Assembly (NCBI GenBank): GCA_023512835.1 | Contig: CM042086.1 | Coordinates: 531,001 to 595,000 of the forward strand | Direction of reading: 5' to 3' | DNA length: 64,000 nucleotides | DNA from: Taxillus chinensis | Taxonomy: Eukaryota; Streptophyta; Magnoliopsida; Santalales; Loranthaceae | Made by a program: the position numbers and the translations under genes | The notes under the pieces: generated by a model | What the model was told of the DNA's origin: nothing | Databases searched by the model: none | What the model saw: only the letters and a program-made list of their open reading frames with translations | Shown: positions 11,228 to 22,930 of the stretch, piece by piece | Layout: every line of letters starts with the position of its first letter | How positions within the stretch are numbered: position 1 is the first letter of the stretch

Positions 11228-12514
11228 TAATAGAATGCTTAGGAGATCCAATAGTCAAAAGGTCAAACTTGAAAAACATAACTAACCAATGAAACTCACC
11301 CGGTCCAAGAAACACCATATGCGTTTGACCACGAGCGAACCATCCAAAAAACAAACCCCGAGAAGCTTACTTACAAAACCCAGAAATGAACTTTGAAAAC
11401 TTAACTCTAACAATCACTACTTTGAGAACGTAACTCCAATAATCACCATTAATTTGAGAAACTCCAATTTATCCAAAAAAACACATATTATGAGATTCCA
11501 TCTTTTATCTGATAAAGTTTCCACCAATCCAAGAACTTCCAATTAATTTAAAAATCACTAGCGCATTCGAACAACCCCAGCCTAAGAAAGTTACAGCTAA
11601 TATGCAACACTTCATCTATTCGTCAATAAACTATGACTTTGTAAATTGGCAAACTCCATTCGAGAAATCATCCTTCCTTTAAGATCAATATAATTCCAAT
11701 AAACAAATTAATTCGATGAACCTTTAGTTTTACTGTGACGTTAATCACTTAGTCTCAAAGATGGTCTCCTTTTATTATTTCTTTTCCTCTATTTCCCTAA
11801 TATCCTTTATTATAATACCCAAAATCCACTTAAATCCATTAAAATTCCAAAAATTACCTCCTAAGGCCTTAAACTCTAAATTGAGCTCAATTAAAGTCAA
11901 AATATTAATATCAACGAGCATACTATTGTCCAAATATCGTCATCCTTAAATAATAACTATCTCAAGAATCGACCTTAACATGAGTCTTTATATTAAGAAC
12001 TCATAAAGCTTGACTAGTGGATTTCCCATGCCATTTGCTCATTAAAATTCATTGAAGATGTGACTTTGAAGCACCCCCAATATCAACAAAGGTTATTCTA
12101 TTGACCTTCACAAAGACTTTCTTTCTTTCAAGGACAATAAAGATCCCATATCTAACTCTTATTTGTGTTAGTTGAGAAAGACAACAATCATTTAAAATAA
12201 AGAGAGATTATTATTTGTGTTACTTCGTAATAGTATCTTTGCTAACACATTTGGGCCTATATTAACACATATGGTCTGTGAAAGTTGTATTATTTGTAAT
12301 ACATGATACTCGGAGTCAAAATATTTGATGTATGTCTTAACATCTATTTATTCACATTACATTGAGAATGTACGTGATAACCATTGATATATGGTTATAC
12401 AAGTATGCTTAGGATAACACCAATTATGTAATCCATATTGGTGCTTGTAACCAATTCTTTGATCTTTCGAGTACAAGCACAGGAGTCCCTTATCTAAGTT
12501 TTGAGTCTCCTAGA
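11228..12514. other. AT-rich stretch without recognised gene
   Basis: Short reading frames only. No domain, RNA gene or repeat boundary could be supported. The right end grades into copia sequence. Confidence 0.4.
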
Positions 12515-12962
12515 TTTGAGAACATGATAGCCAAATGGGTGATGATGTATTTATAAAGAATAAAAGATTACATGCTCACATATAGAGGATCACATCTTTT
12601 AGAGACCATAGGGTATTTTGACTCTGATTATGTAGGATATTATAATGCATCCAACCATGATATATAACTACAAAAAATTTTAGTGGGTTATGTATTCTAG
12701 AAGGTATTAAAAGACTACTTAAGTTATATTATGACAAAAAAGTCAGCAATGTTATATTCCAATAACAACAGGAGCTCATCTAGGTCAATGTATATTCACA
12801 TTAATTAAGTTCCTAGTTGTGAATGAAAGAGTGCAAAGTGGATAGATATTTATACATCACATTGAGACAAAGTCTATGATAACAAACCTATTTATAAAGG
12901 AATTACCACCTAAGATTTTTCATGAACAAACTGCTCATATAAGTGTCATTTTGTGTAAGGAT
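12515..12962 (+). pseudogene. Tork/TNT-like copia RNase H end
   Basis: Broken plus-strand readings give KWVMMYL-RIKDYMLTYRGS, GYFDSDYVGYYNASN and, further on, SNNNRSSSRSMYIHIK, LVVNERVQSG and ELPPKIFHEQTAHISVI. These align segment by segment with the better preserved minus-strand RNase H at 20733-21290 (IGYSDFDYVRCQYSK, SNNNRSSSRLRHIDIK). RNase H would degrade the RNA strand during reverse transcription. Many stops; dead. The LTR follows immediately. Confidence 0.7.
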
Positions 12963-14410
12963 ATCACATTATAGTGAAAGTTTGTATTATTTTAGATTTT
13001 ATTACTCTATGTTTGATTTTGAACAAGCTTATGCATTTACGGATGTTCTAATTAGAAATAAAGTTTTAAGTTTATTACACTTTGCTATATTGTGATAAAT
13101 TTTGATCTCACTAAGGAATAATGTAAGACTAGTTGGAAATATACATGTGTAGATCACATTATCTATAATTTTATGCTATGTATTCATGATTAATTTATGT
13201 CATTTAGTTATAGTGTTGTACATGACCATTGATGGGTTTAGTCACGTTAAATGTTATGAAAATCGCTTTAATCCTACAACATAATCGATGGATGAGATTA
13301 TTTAAATATATCTTAAAATTGTGATAGTAAAATTTTGGAGTGCTTAGAGCATCTCCAATCCATTAGTAAAAGCAAAAGCCAAATGTATATTTGGCTAAAA
13401 ACTCTCTTCCAGCCATTATGCAAACCATGAGCAAAAGCAAAAAAAAGAGGTAAATATGGTTTTTGCTTTTGCTGATGATGTCAGCTCATCTTTTATTCCA
13501 ATCCTATTTCAAAATTAAAATTAACCCTTTACCTAAATGCCTCCCTCTCACATGCCCCCTCCTCTTCACAGCCCCCCTCCCCCGTACCCGTCATCCTCAA
13601 TGGTGCCTCCTCCTCTCACACGCCACCCTCCCCTGCAACGTCGGCGACTACTGCAACATCTACGTCGCCCGGCCCCTGCTCCAGATCTCCCCTCTGCGTC
13701 GCTCCCCTCCATCGCTACTCGGACAGACAGGCTGACAACCATCATATAGGACAGCGACTAGGTCTTTCTTCCACCCCCACCCCCACGCAACGGCTTCCTA
13801 ATGGCGACCAGGTCTTTCTTCCCTCCCCCCCCCCTCCGAATCTCCCCTCTGCGTCGCCTGGCCCCGCCCACATCTCCCATTTGTGTCGCTCCCCTCTATC
13901 GCCGCTTGGACAGACAGGCCGACGACCAGGTCTTTCTTCCACCCCCACCCCCACGCAACGATTGTCCAACAGTGACCCCCGCCGCTGGCTGCTCAGCAAA
14001 CCTATTTTGTAATGATGATAGTTTATGGAATTAAACCTATTTGGAGAGAAACGGGTATATCGGGTAAAGTAATAGTTTAGGGAAAAAATAGATAAAATAA
14101 AACTGGAGCATCACTCGCTAAAACGTTACTGTAGCAAGTTAAATATTGTTTTAGCTTGGATTTTTTGCTGATAAAGACTGAAAATGCTCTTATAAGGTCA
14201 AACTCATTTGTATAATTATATATGTAGCTCGGTGGGGAATTGTAAGAAAAATGTCATCTTTTGATGTCACACATGTAAATATTAAATTATTTGTGTTATT
14301 TTTGGTTAAACTTAAATTAAAGTTATTTAATTAAAATTTAAAATAAAATTTAATGTCATAATTATCATAAAATTAATATATAAATAGACTACTATATTTA
14401 ATTTGTTAAG
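12963..14410 (+). repeat. Tork-like copia 3' LTR, split by a Harbinger-type insertion
   Basis: It matches the complement of 20133-20735 over its length, for example ACTAGTTGGAAATA, GTGTTGTACATGACCATTGATG and TATGTAGCTCGGTGGGGA against their minus-strand counterparts. The match is interrupted only by the insertion at 13347-14189. Ends were taken from the extent of this similarity, so they are approximate. Confidence 0.7.
13347..14189. mobile_element. PIF/Harbinger-like non-autonomous element with GC-rich core
   Basis: An 843-bp element flanked by TTA on both sides (13344-13346 and 14190-14192), the target duplication of PIF/Harbinger transposons. The left terminus is GAGCATCTCCAATCCATTAG; the right end complement is GAGCATTTTCAGTCTTTATC, an imperfect inverted repeat. 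About 13530-13990 is strikingly GC-rich against an AT-rich background and contains a partial internal duplication (GGTCTTTCTTCCACCCCCAC at about 13761 and 13929). No transposase is encoded. The homologous copia LTR on the minus strand near 20330 supplies an empty site. Confidence 0.8.
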
Positions 14411-15554
14411 AATTAAATTAGAAATAACAAATTTTATATATAAGATTATGATTCCTAAATTATAATTTATTTGGTTGAAACCTACGGTTTAAGATAGTAA
14501 TAATTTGTAATATTAAAATCTGTTGATCACCAATCATTGTTGCTAGATGCAGATGTAAAGATTGAACGTTGTCGCCAGACAATTTTTACTTCCGATTAGT
14601 AACATTCACTTCCTATTAACTTTTACAATCAAACAATCTTACAGGCAAGTGAAGATCTTGTTATTAATTAAATTCTTACCTAATTAGAGATGACATTGCA
14701 CTGGAAAAAATTGTTTAATATGAAATTTATGTATTAATTGAAGACATAAAGTTATTTTCATTTTTCAATATTTTTCATCAACAACTATTACCCGCAAAAA
14801 AAAAAAAGGATCGATGAGGCATCCACTTTTGGAAAACGGAAAAAGCATAAAGAATTCGATTCAACTTTCGGTGGTACCTTGGCGTGAGTGGGCTTCAAAA
14901 TGTGATCGCCGCACTGCACCACGTGTATGACCCAGTGCTCCGTCAATGACTTCACTCATTGCAGCCATTACTCGTCCTTGTCAACCATCACGCTTCCTGG
15001 CAGATTGTGCGCGATCGTCTTACATTTTACACATAGATTCGCATAAACAAACATTAGTAAAAAGGCACTTTATAAGTTTGGTTAAGGTGCCATCAAAGTT
15101 GGAATCGTCCCCGTTCATGCAATATCCGGATTGGACCCATAATTAATATTTTTATGCGTAGATGGAATATATATATATAACTCCAAACGCTTAGGCCGCG
15201 AAAACGTATGAAAAAGAAATTGATTGAGGTGGACTTTGCACGGGAAGGCAGAAAATGGCCTTGAAAACTGTGAAATGTTTTGTCTGTTCATTTGTTCCGA
15301 AAACAGATAGAAAATCAACATTAAAATGAGACCAAATAAATGCTGACACGTGGCAAATTAATAGAATAAAAGTAATAAAAAATAAAAATTATATTACTTT
15401 CTCATATACTTTCTATCCCAATTAAGCACCCTATAAAAAAATAAAATTCCACATCTTTCTTTTTACTCATTTTTTTTACATCTTTTCTACCTATTTTATT
15501 TCCACTTATATTTCATCTTTAGCCAAGCACAGCCTTAGAGAGCAAGAAACTTAT
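14411..15554. other. Unassigned spacer with two G-box cores
   Basis: No coding sequence was recognised. CACGTG occurs at 14920-14925 and in ACACGTGGC at 15346-15354, the ACGT core used by bZIP and bHLH factors, but with no gene adjacent these may be chance. Confidence 0.4.
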
Positions 15555-16271
15555 GAGCATGTTTGGCATTGGTTTTCGTTTTCGGTTTTTAAAAATAAAT
15601 TTTAAAAATAATATTAAAAAATTAAAAACGTCAGATTGAAAATGTGCAAATGTGTTTGGTGATGGTTTTTCCTTTTTTGTTTTCATTTCTTGGCGACGCC
15701 GTGATGCAGGGGCCTTATAGCCAGAGGTGACACAGCGGGGCAAGGAAGGGGGAGGAAGAAGTTGTCACAGCGGCGGGTCGCGCAGCGGTGTGGAGATCTG
15801 GCCGTCGTAGCGAGGCTTCGTCACAGCATCGCACAGGGGGTCGTCATAGTGATCTGGTCGCACAGCGGCCGGAGGGTCATCACAGTGTCGCATCAGGGGG
15901 GGATCGTGCCGAGCGGGGAGATCTGGTAGTGGGAGGCCGTCGGCCGAGGGGGAGGTCGCCGAGCGAGGAGATCTGGGGTGAGGTCGCGCTGGGGGGAGGA
16001 GATCGCGCTGTGGGAGGCGACGCGGGGATGCTACGTGCAGGGAGACAGGGAGTTAGCGCAGCGGCGGCGGGCGACAGCAACTCCACCGGAAAATACTGAA
16101 AACAAAATACAACAAAATGAAAACACGTTAAATGTGTTTTCATTTTTCGGTACTCAAAACATCTCGTTTCTGGGAAAAAAAAAGTACGTGTACAAAACAA
16201 GAATGAAAGAAAAATTTCTATATTTTAATACAAAAAACAAGAAAAAAAAAGTAGTGCAACCAAACAAGCTC
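15555..16271. mobile_element. Second PIF/Harbinger-like element with GC-rich core
   Basis: The left terminus is GAGCATGTTTGGCATTGG and the complement of the right terminus GAGCTTGTTTGGTTGCAC, an inverted repeat of Tourist-like type. TTA follows the right end (16272-16274) and TTA lies one base left of the left end (15551-15553), so the duplication is imperfect by one base. The core at about 15680-16090 is GC-rich with repeats of GAGATCTGG and TCGTCACAG. No transposase. The core's reading frames look like by-products of composition. Confidence 0.65.
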
Positions 16272-18860
16272 TTACTTTTTATTTGAAAAAAAATTATGAA
16301 AAAGTAAGGAAGAATTTTAAATGAAAAAAAGTGCAAAAAAATACACGAAAAGAAAATTTATGATTTTTTATTTGATTGGTGTGAAAAAATTATTTTTTAT
16401 AGTTTAACTTAAATTTTAAAAATAGTATGAAAAAGTAGTATTATTTTAAATAATATTTTTGTTCTTATGTATATAATTGTGTAAATTTAAATAATAATTA
16501 ATAAATGAAAAGGAATAATTTTATAATTTTGAAACTTTTATAACAAATTATACTATTATAGTTGTCATAAAGTTCATTTTCAGGGACGAATCCAAAAAGT
16601 TCAATTAGGAGGGGCTAAGATACAAAGTATGTAATTCACGTTTAGAAATTGTTATCTAAAACTATGATTAGTAGGGCCAGTACCGAAATTTAAGAGGTTC
16701 AATGTGATTATTAAATTAAGAGCTCTTATGTAGATATAATTAAACTGTCGTTTTTTATTTTTATTGTTACTTTACTATAATTATAATAATAATACAATAT
16801 TTTAATATATATATTATTATTGAAATTATAAATTAATTTTTAATTCTTTGCTATCGTCAAAGGTTAAGCCAAGATGATATGAGGCCTGAAAGCCATAGTT
16901 TTAATTAAAATTTTGGAGGCCCAAGATTCCGGCTTCACTTACCTGGCCTTGAGACGAGCACTGACAATTAGTACAATTTAAGTTAAACTTAATAATATAA
17001 AAACATAAAAACCTCATGACAATTTTTTAAAATTATATAATTTATTTACTACTATTATAAAATAATAATATATTTTATCACAAATAATATTTAGCAATAT
17101 ATTTATCACAAATAATATAAAATAATAAATTATATTATTAATTTATTATAATTATAATTATATATATAATAGATATATATAATTAAATTTAAATTTAATA
17201 TATATAAATTATATTTTTTTTAACGCACTGCAGAGTTCATTTTCTCTATATATATGTATATATATTATTTTTACAACTCATTTTTCATCATGAAAAAGTA
17301 AAATTTGTATCTTTTTTACCTATTCTTATTTTCCATATGTTTTTCATAGCCACCAAACAAAAGATAGTTAAGACACTAAAGCCTTGTGCTATTTCTTATA
17401 AACTACAGATTTATCATATGAACTTTGTACATATCAAAGTCATTTAGGTGGTGTTTTCTACCCACTCCTTATTTTCCGTATCTTTTCTACCCACCCCCTA
17501 TTTTTCATAGATTTTCCATAGCCACTAAAAAGGAGGCAAGTAAGTGTCGTTTCTTATGAACTACAAATTTATCATGTGAACTTTTTACATATCAAAGTCG
17601 GAGCATTTAGGTTGTGTTTGCTTCAATTAAATGATGATCGGGGTATAATGTGTATAATTGGATCGGATAACGAAGTCATTATGTTGGTTTGTTTAATTGC
17701 CTACATAAGGCTGAGTCTAACTAACGGCTCTCACTTGCAAGATAAATTTGGAATTGACAAACTTTTTATTAAAGCATGATTAGTGGATTTGTCTTGTTTA
17801 GAATATATATTATATACACTACAAATCTACAAGGCAAAAAAAACCCCAAATAAGGCAATATCTTTAATAAAGTGGTAATATTTTATTATTTGACATATAT
17901 TATTATAATTTTTTAAATAAATTATATCACTAGTTTTAGTAAAATCAGAAACTTTGCCGAGACGACTCAAATTCTATTTGATTCAATAGTCTCCTTATTG
18001 TGTTTAATTCGTATTATAATAATATATAAAATTAAATTAATACTTTTTTTAAAAAATATTACTAGGATACGATATAAGATGAATTGTTGTTTCATTATAT
18101 TATAAAATAATAAAATTATCTACATGGGATAATAGTATGAAAAAATTATGAGATTATTAATGTCAAAAGCCTCTCTTTCAAAATTTTAGTCAGAAAGGTA
18201 TAGCCAATCAAATGAGACATTGGACTCATTAATTTTTTTAAAAATTATATACATGTGATTAAATATTAATCACTATAAAATATCTTTAAGCTAAAATTTT
18301 AACAAATTATAACTTTTATTCTATTAATTCTTCAAATTTAATAAACTAATAAATTAAAATTCATAATTTATCAAATTTATTATTTAAAATGCATTAAGAA
18401 TACTTTATAATCATATAATTAATATTTAATCAAATATATATAATTTTAAAAAATATCAATTACAAATCTGTTTTGTACACATTTAATAACTCAACATATA
18501 TATATTGGCTATTCATTTTCTTGTCTTATATTTTATTTTTAAAAATCTCTTTTGAAAAGCGCAACCAAACTCTGATTTAAAAAAAAATGTTCAACCAAAT
18601 TGTCCCTTACTGAAATAGAAAATAACATGCCACCTATAGGCAAAGATTATTGTAGAGAGGAGGATATATGAAGAATGATTACAACTTACATGTCACATCT
18701 CAAGAATTGGATGGACAAAATTGAGTGTTGCGATTCGTAGCGTTACAAAATCGCTCAAATGTTCCAGAAAAAAGATCAATAAGTTAAAAAAAATATTGAC
18801 CTTTTTTACCAAATGCATGCATTTACAGTTTACCATTTACCAACCACCGGTTGCTACAAT
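16272..18860. other. AT-rich spacer with decayed MITE-like pieces
   Basis: Very AT-rich. Phrases such as TTTTTCATAGCCACCAAACAAAAG and CAGGGACGAATCC suggest old MITE ends, but no pair of termini with a target duplication could be matched. A direct duplication lies at 17396-17615. This is also the 3' flank of the ATL gene. Confidence 0.4.
17396..17615 (+). repeat. Direct duplication, about 70 bp, offset about 138 bp
   Basis: TTTCTTATAAACTACAGATT...GAACTTTGTACATATCAAAG...TTAGGTGGTGTTT at 17396-17460 recurs with few changes at 17534-17615. The intervening segment (TCTACCCACTCC...) is absent from the unit and may be an insertion. Confidence 0.6.
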
Positions 18861-19532
18861 TCACTGTCTCTGAGACTGAGACTCCACATCTCCGTCTTGG
18901 TCTTCCAGCCCAACTTGTTGGACTCTCCTTGTTGGGATCTCTCCACTCATCATCCTTCTGAGCGAGCTCAGCCTCGAACTCGGCCCGCCGACCTTCCCCA
19001 GCGACTGCGAGCTAGCCGGCGGCTCGCGGCTCAACGGGAGAACCAGGGACGCCACTGGTTCTACGCCGGCGCGACAGATGGGACATGTGCAGTGGGAACC
19101 CAGCCACGTGTCGATGCACTTCACGTGGAAGGCGTGGTTGCAGTTGGGCAGAAGCCGCGCCGGCTCTCCCACCTCCAAGCCGCTCAGGCAAACGGCGCAC
19201 TCGCCGTATGCGCCGCCCTCGCCGCTACCACCTTCGGCTGCTGTCTGGACTGTGATGATGGGCAACGCGGCGACGGCGGAAGGCTCGAGGCCGGTGGGTG
19301 CTCCGGCGTCGACGCTGCGGGCGGAGATGGGGAGGCGGCGGACGGTGAGGCGGCGGCGGAGGAGGAATCTGGCGTAGATGTGGAGGACGATGACGAGGAA
19401 GAGGACGGCTGAGACGGTGATGATGGCCGACAGCAAGATCTTGTTGTTCACGTCGTTCGAGTCATGGCGATGGAAGAGGAAAAAACGGTCCGTGTGTTGG
19501 CCGTCAGGTGCGTGGTCGCCGAACACGCTCAT
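18861..19532 (-). CDS. ATL-type RING-H2 E3 ubiquitin ligase
   Basis: A single uninterrupted 223-residue reading. Residues about 31-56 form one hydrophobic membrane segment followed by basic residues ([12 protein letters not shown]), giving a cytosolic C-terminus. Residues 81-92 ([12 protein letters not shown]) are the GLD-type motif of the ATL family. The RING-H2 domain has C112, C115, C131, H133, H136, C139, C150 and C153 (C-X2-C-X15-C-X-H-X2-H-X2-C-X10-C-X2-C) with the conserved Trp 143 and Pro 151. The domain binds zinc and recruits a ubiquitin-charged E2; ATL proteins act at membranes in stress, defence and carbon/nitrogen responses. The tail is Ser/Arg- and Gln-rich. Intronless, as most ATL genes are. 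Codons are much more GC-rich than the flanks. The ATG has A at -3. Substrate and exact subfamily cannot be told from sequence alone. Confidence 0.93.
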   Translation of the reverse strand: MSVFGDHAPDGQHTDRFFLFHRHDSNDVNNKILLSAIITVSAVLFLVIVLHIYARFLLRRRLTVRRLPISARSVDAGAPTGLEPSAVAALPIITVQTAAEGGSGEGGAYGECAVCLSGLEVGEPARLLPNCNHAFHVKCIDTWLGSHCTCPICRAGVEPVASLVLPLSREPPASSQSLGKVGGPSSRLSSLRRMMSGEIPTRRVQQVGLEDQDGDVESQSQRQ

Positions 19533-19745
19533 GGTCCGATCGCAGAAGACAAGGCGGAGGAGGAGGACGGTGAAGGGGGGACTAGGGACTGAGGGGAAGG
19601 GGAAGTGTTTTAGGACGGACGAGTTGTGACTGAGTTTCGGAGGCTTATTATGACTTATGTATGTATTATTGAACTCTCGTATGAGTATGACTGCCCAACA
19701 ATTTCTTCTTTCCTTTTCTTTATTTATTTATATTTATATTTATTT
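19533..19745 (-). promoter_or_regulatory. Likely 5' leader and promoter of the ATL gene
   Basis: Upstream of the ATG the minus strand has a C/T-rich leader (CCCCTTCCCCTCAGTCCC) as usual for plant 5' leaders. A TATA-like TATAAATAAATAAAG lies about 190 bp before the ATG (19724-19740). The transcription start is not determined; an alternative TATA-like ATACATACATAAG lies closer. Confidence 0.35.
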
Positions 19746-20132
19746 AGTTATTATTAATTTTTAAAAAAATTAAAATTGAGCAAAAGGGCAAAAAGGTGCT
19801 TACGAAGTTCGTTGCATTTGGAATTTTCGAGGGAGCCGACATCGTTGCAAACTTGTTGACTGTTGAACGTTGAAGACACGAAGTACGCTTGACGCGGCTT
19901 CGTTACTTTCCTGCCATATACGTCTTTTGAGGGACTGTCGGTGCACAGCAATCCGTACAATTTAGTCTTCAATAGTTCTATTCTGGATGACGAATGTTAT
20001 GTTTCAAAGTAATATGAAGTGTAGATTTACAGTCTGTCATTTGTTTTCACATATTTTTAACACAAAATTTACCCGGCTTGAATTGGAAACTAATAAATCA
20101 CGCTACTTACCTTAAAAATATATCAACAAATT
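19746..20132. other. Spacer between the ATL promoter and the copia LTR
   Basis: No gene or repeat was recognised. It may hold distal promoter sequence of the ATL gene. Confidence 0.4.
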
Positions 20133-20735
20133 AAAAATATTACTATAATATCTATACATTAATTCCATAACAATTATACCATTAGGTCTTATTTAAAATT
20201 TTAATTAGATCACTTTAATTTAAGTTTTCATAAAGATTGCACAATAAATTTAATATTTACATGTTTGAGCCTATATATTACAATTATTCAAATAATCTCT
20301 CACTAGGCCATATATGTAACTATATAAACGCGCATAACTTTATGAGTTCCAAAATGTTGTTATCTTAACCTTAGAGTATCAGAATAATCTCATCTATTAA
20401 TTATGATGCTATAGGATCAAAGCAGTTTTTGTCACATTTAATGTGACTAAATCCATCAATAATTACATACAACACCATAACTAAATGACAGATCAATCAT
20501 GGATGAATAGTGTGAAAATTACATACAATGCGATCTATACATTCTATTTCCAACTAGTTCTACTAAATTGAGATCAAAACTTAACATAATATAACAGAGT
20601 GTATTGAACTAAATACTTTATTTCTAATAAAAAAATTCATAAATCCATAAGTACATAAAAATGTCCAAAACCAAGTATAGAACAATAAAACATATATAAA
20701 ATAATACAAACTCCCACTAAAACATGATATCCTCA
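20133..20735 (-). repeat. 3' LTR of a minus-strand Tork-like copia element
   Basis: It lies directly downstream (minus strand) of the RNase H end and matches the plus-strand LTR at 12963-14410 in order. Around 20330 it runs without interruption across the point where the plus copy carries the Harbinger-type element. The outer edge is set from the end of similarity. Confidence 0.65.
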
Positions 20736-22930
20736 CACAAAATGACACTCATATGAGCAGTGTGCTAATGAAAGACCTTGGAGTGACAATCCTTTTGTAA
20801 GCAGATCCGCTATCACGGAGTTTGTGCCAATATGCTTTATAATCTCTCCACTATGTATTATTTCATTTATAACTAGATATTTAATGTCAATATGCCTTAA
20901 CCTTGAAGAACTCCTATTGTTATTGGAATATAATACTACAAATTTATTGTTACAATATATTTTGAGTGGTCTTTCTATGGCCTCTAGAATGCGCATCTAG
21001 TGACAAAATTTCATAGTCATATTCCACAATTGGATGCCTCATAACATGCTACAAATTCTGCTTCCATGGTGGAAGAAGCTATTAATGCCTGTTTGGCACT
21101 TCTCCAGGATATAACTCCACCAGCTAATAGATATTTGTAGCCTGAAGTGGATCTTTTACTGTATTGACATCTAACATAATCAAAGTCGGAATAGCCAATG
21201 ATCTCTAAATGATCCAATCTCCTATATTTGAGCATGTAATATTTTGTTTTCTATAAATAACTTATAACCCATTTGGCTACTTTCCAATGATCCATCTCAG
21301 GGTTGCTTACATATCTCCTGAACATACCAACAATATATGCAATATCCAGACGTGTACAGACCTGAGCATACATTAAACTCCCTACTGCTGATGCATAAGG
21401 AATGTTTTACATTTCTTTAATTTCAAGAGTAGTTTTAGGGCATTGTTTAAGACTAAATTTGTCTCCTTTAACTACAGGGGTGTCACCTGGTTTACTGTGC
21501 TGCATGCCAAATCTTTTAAGAATTTTATTGATATACCTCCTTTGTGATAATCCAAGAATACCCTGAGAGCGATCTTGTTGTATTTGAATCCTTGATACAA
21601 AAAGGCGTCACCAAGATCTTTTATTTCAAAATTATTTGATAGAAATCTCTTGGTTTCGTGCAACATGTCTATATCATTTGTGGCAAACAATATATCATCA
21701 ACATATAAAACCATAAATATAAGTTTACTCCCACTGAATTTGTAATATACACAATTATTAATAGTGTTTGTCTCAAAACCAAACGAAATAATCACTTGAT
21801 GAAACTTATGATATCATTGTTGAGAAGCGTGTTTGAGTCCATAGATAGATTTTGTTAATTTGCAAACCATATTCTTTGGATCTTCCAACTCAAAGTTTTC
21901 TGGTTGCACCATATATATCATTTCATCAATGTCACCATTGAGAAAAGATGTTTTGATATCCATTTGATGAAGCTCAAGGTCAAAATGTGTAACAAGAGCC
22001 ATGATTGTCCTAAAAGGGTCTTTCATTAAAACAGGAGAAAAAGTCTTTTTAAAGTCAATTCCTTCTTTTTGAGTAAAGCTTTTTGCTACAAGACGAGCTT
22101 TATACCTCTCTACATTACCATCAAATCGCTTTTGGTTTTAAAAATCCATTTACAACCAATAGACTTTGTACCTTTTCGTAATGGGATAAGTTCTGAAACT
22201 TTATTGTCTTGCATAGGCTTATACTCTTCATTCATGGCATTAATCCACTTGAAAATTGAAACCTTACATGGCTTGATGAAAGTTGATTGGATCATCTTCC
22301 ATCATTTCTATGGTTTCCTCATGTTCCAAGAGAAATACAATATAATAATCCAAAATAGCATTTCTCCTTTCTCTAGTGGATTGCCTTAATGCACCAAATC
22401 TTGAGGTCATTGAGTTTGTTCTTCATGAATGGGGTTTAGATCAACATTATGTAATTAAAATCCGAATGCACTTCTTAATTAATGATAGGCAAAGAATCAT
22501 GTACATTATCAAAAGCGATAATGGGAATCGAGATAGATTCCTCCTCAAAGACAATGTTCCTAACCTTATTTCTCCCTCCAAACTCAGCATCCTCAAATAA
22601 TGTTGTAGTTCCTGTCTTAAAAATAGACCGAAGTATGGGATAATAAAACTTATAGCCCCTAGATCATTTAGAGTAGCCAATAAAGTAACTGCTTACTGTT
22701 TTGGAGTCTAATTTCTTTTCGTGTGGCCTATAAGGCCTTGCCTCAGCTGGACATCCCAAACATGAAAATGCTTTAGACTAGGCTTTTTGCCTGTCCAAAG
22801 TTCATAAGGTGTTTTTGGAGCTGCTTTAGTTGGCACTCTATTCAGAATATAAGCTGCTGTCTTTAGTGCTTCTCCCTAAAGTGAGTATGGTAAGTTAGAA
22901 TGATTAATCATGCTCCTTACCATATCCTTA
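20733..22930 (-). pseudogene. Tork/TNT-like copia pol remnant
   Basis: On the minus strand from 22930 leftwards: the integrase core end (RSMINHSNLPYS then GEALKTAAYILNRVPTKA and TPYELWTGKKPS), the integrase tail, then RT blocks (GCKWIFKTK; LHQMDIKTSFLNGDIDEMIY; LVCKL-like MVCKLTKSIYGLKHASQQ; FMVLYVDDILFATND with the catalytic YVDD), a connection segment, and RNase H (SYDFDYV-like GYSDFDYV, WRSAKQALIASSTMEAEFVA, ADLLTKGL). RT copies the element's RNA and integrase inserts the DNA copy. Several stops and frameshifts break it. Gag, protease and the N-terminal integrase are missing: the gene is cut at 22931 by another repeat. Confidence 0.85.

Noticed and set aside
13463..14034. Proline-rich readings as host genes
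   Set aside because: They lie wholly within a Harbinger-type element and reflect C-rich sequence; no domain is visible.
15788..16286. Gly/Arg-rich reading as a host gene
   Set aside because: Inside the second Harbinger-type element; composition artefact on both strands.
16580..16960. A complete MITE starting CAGGGACGAATCC
   Set aside because: No matching inverted terminus or target duplication could be found at the right side.
18813..19629. Long plus-strand readings opposite the ATL gene
   Set aside because: They are antisense shadows of a GC-rich coding sequence; the minus strand has a complete RING-H2 protein with all ligands.
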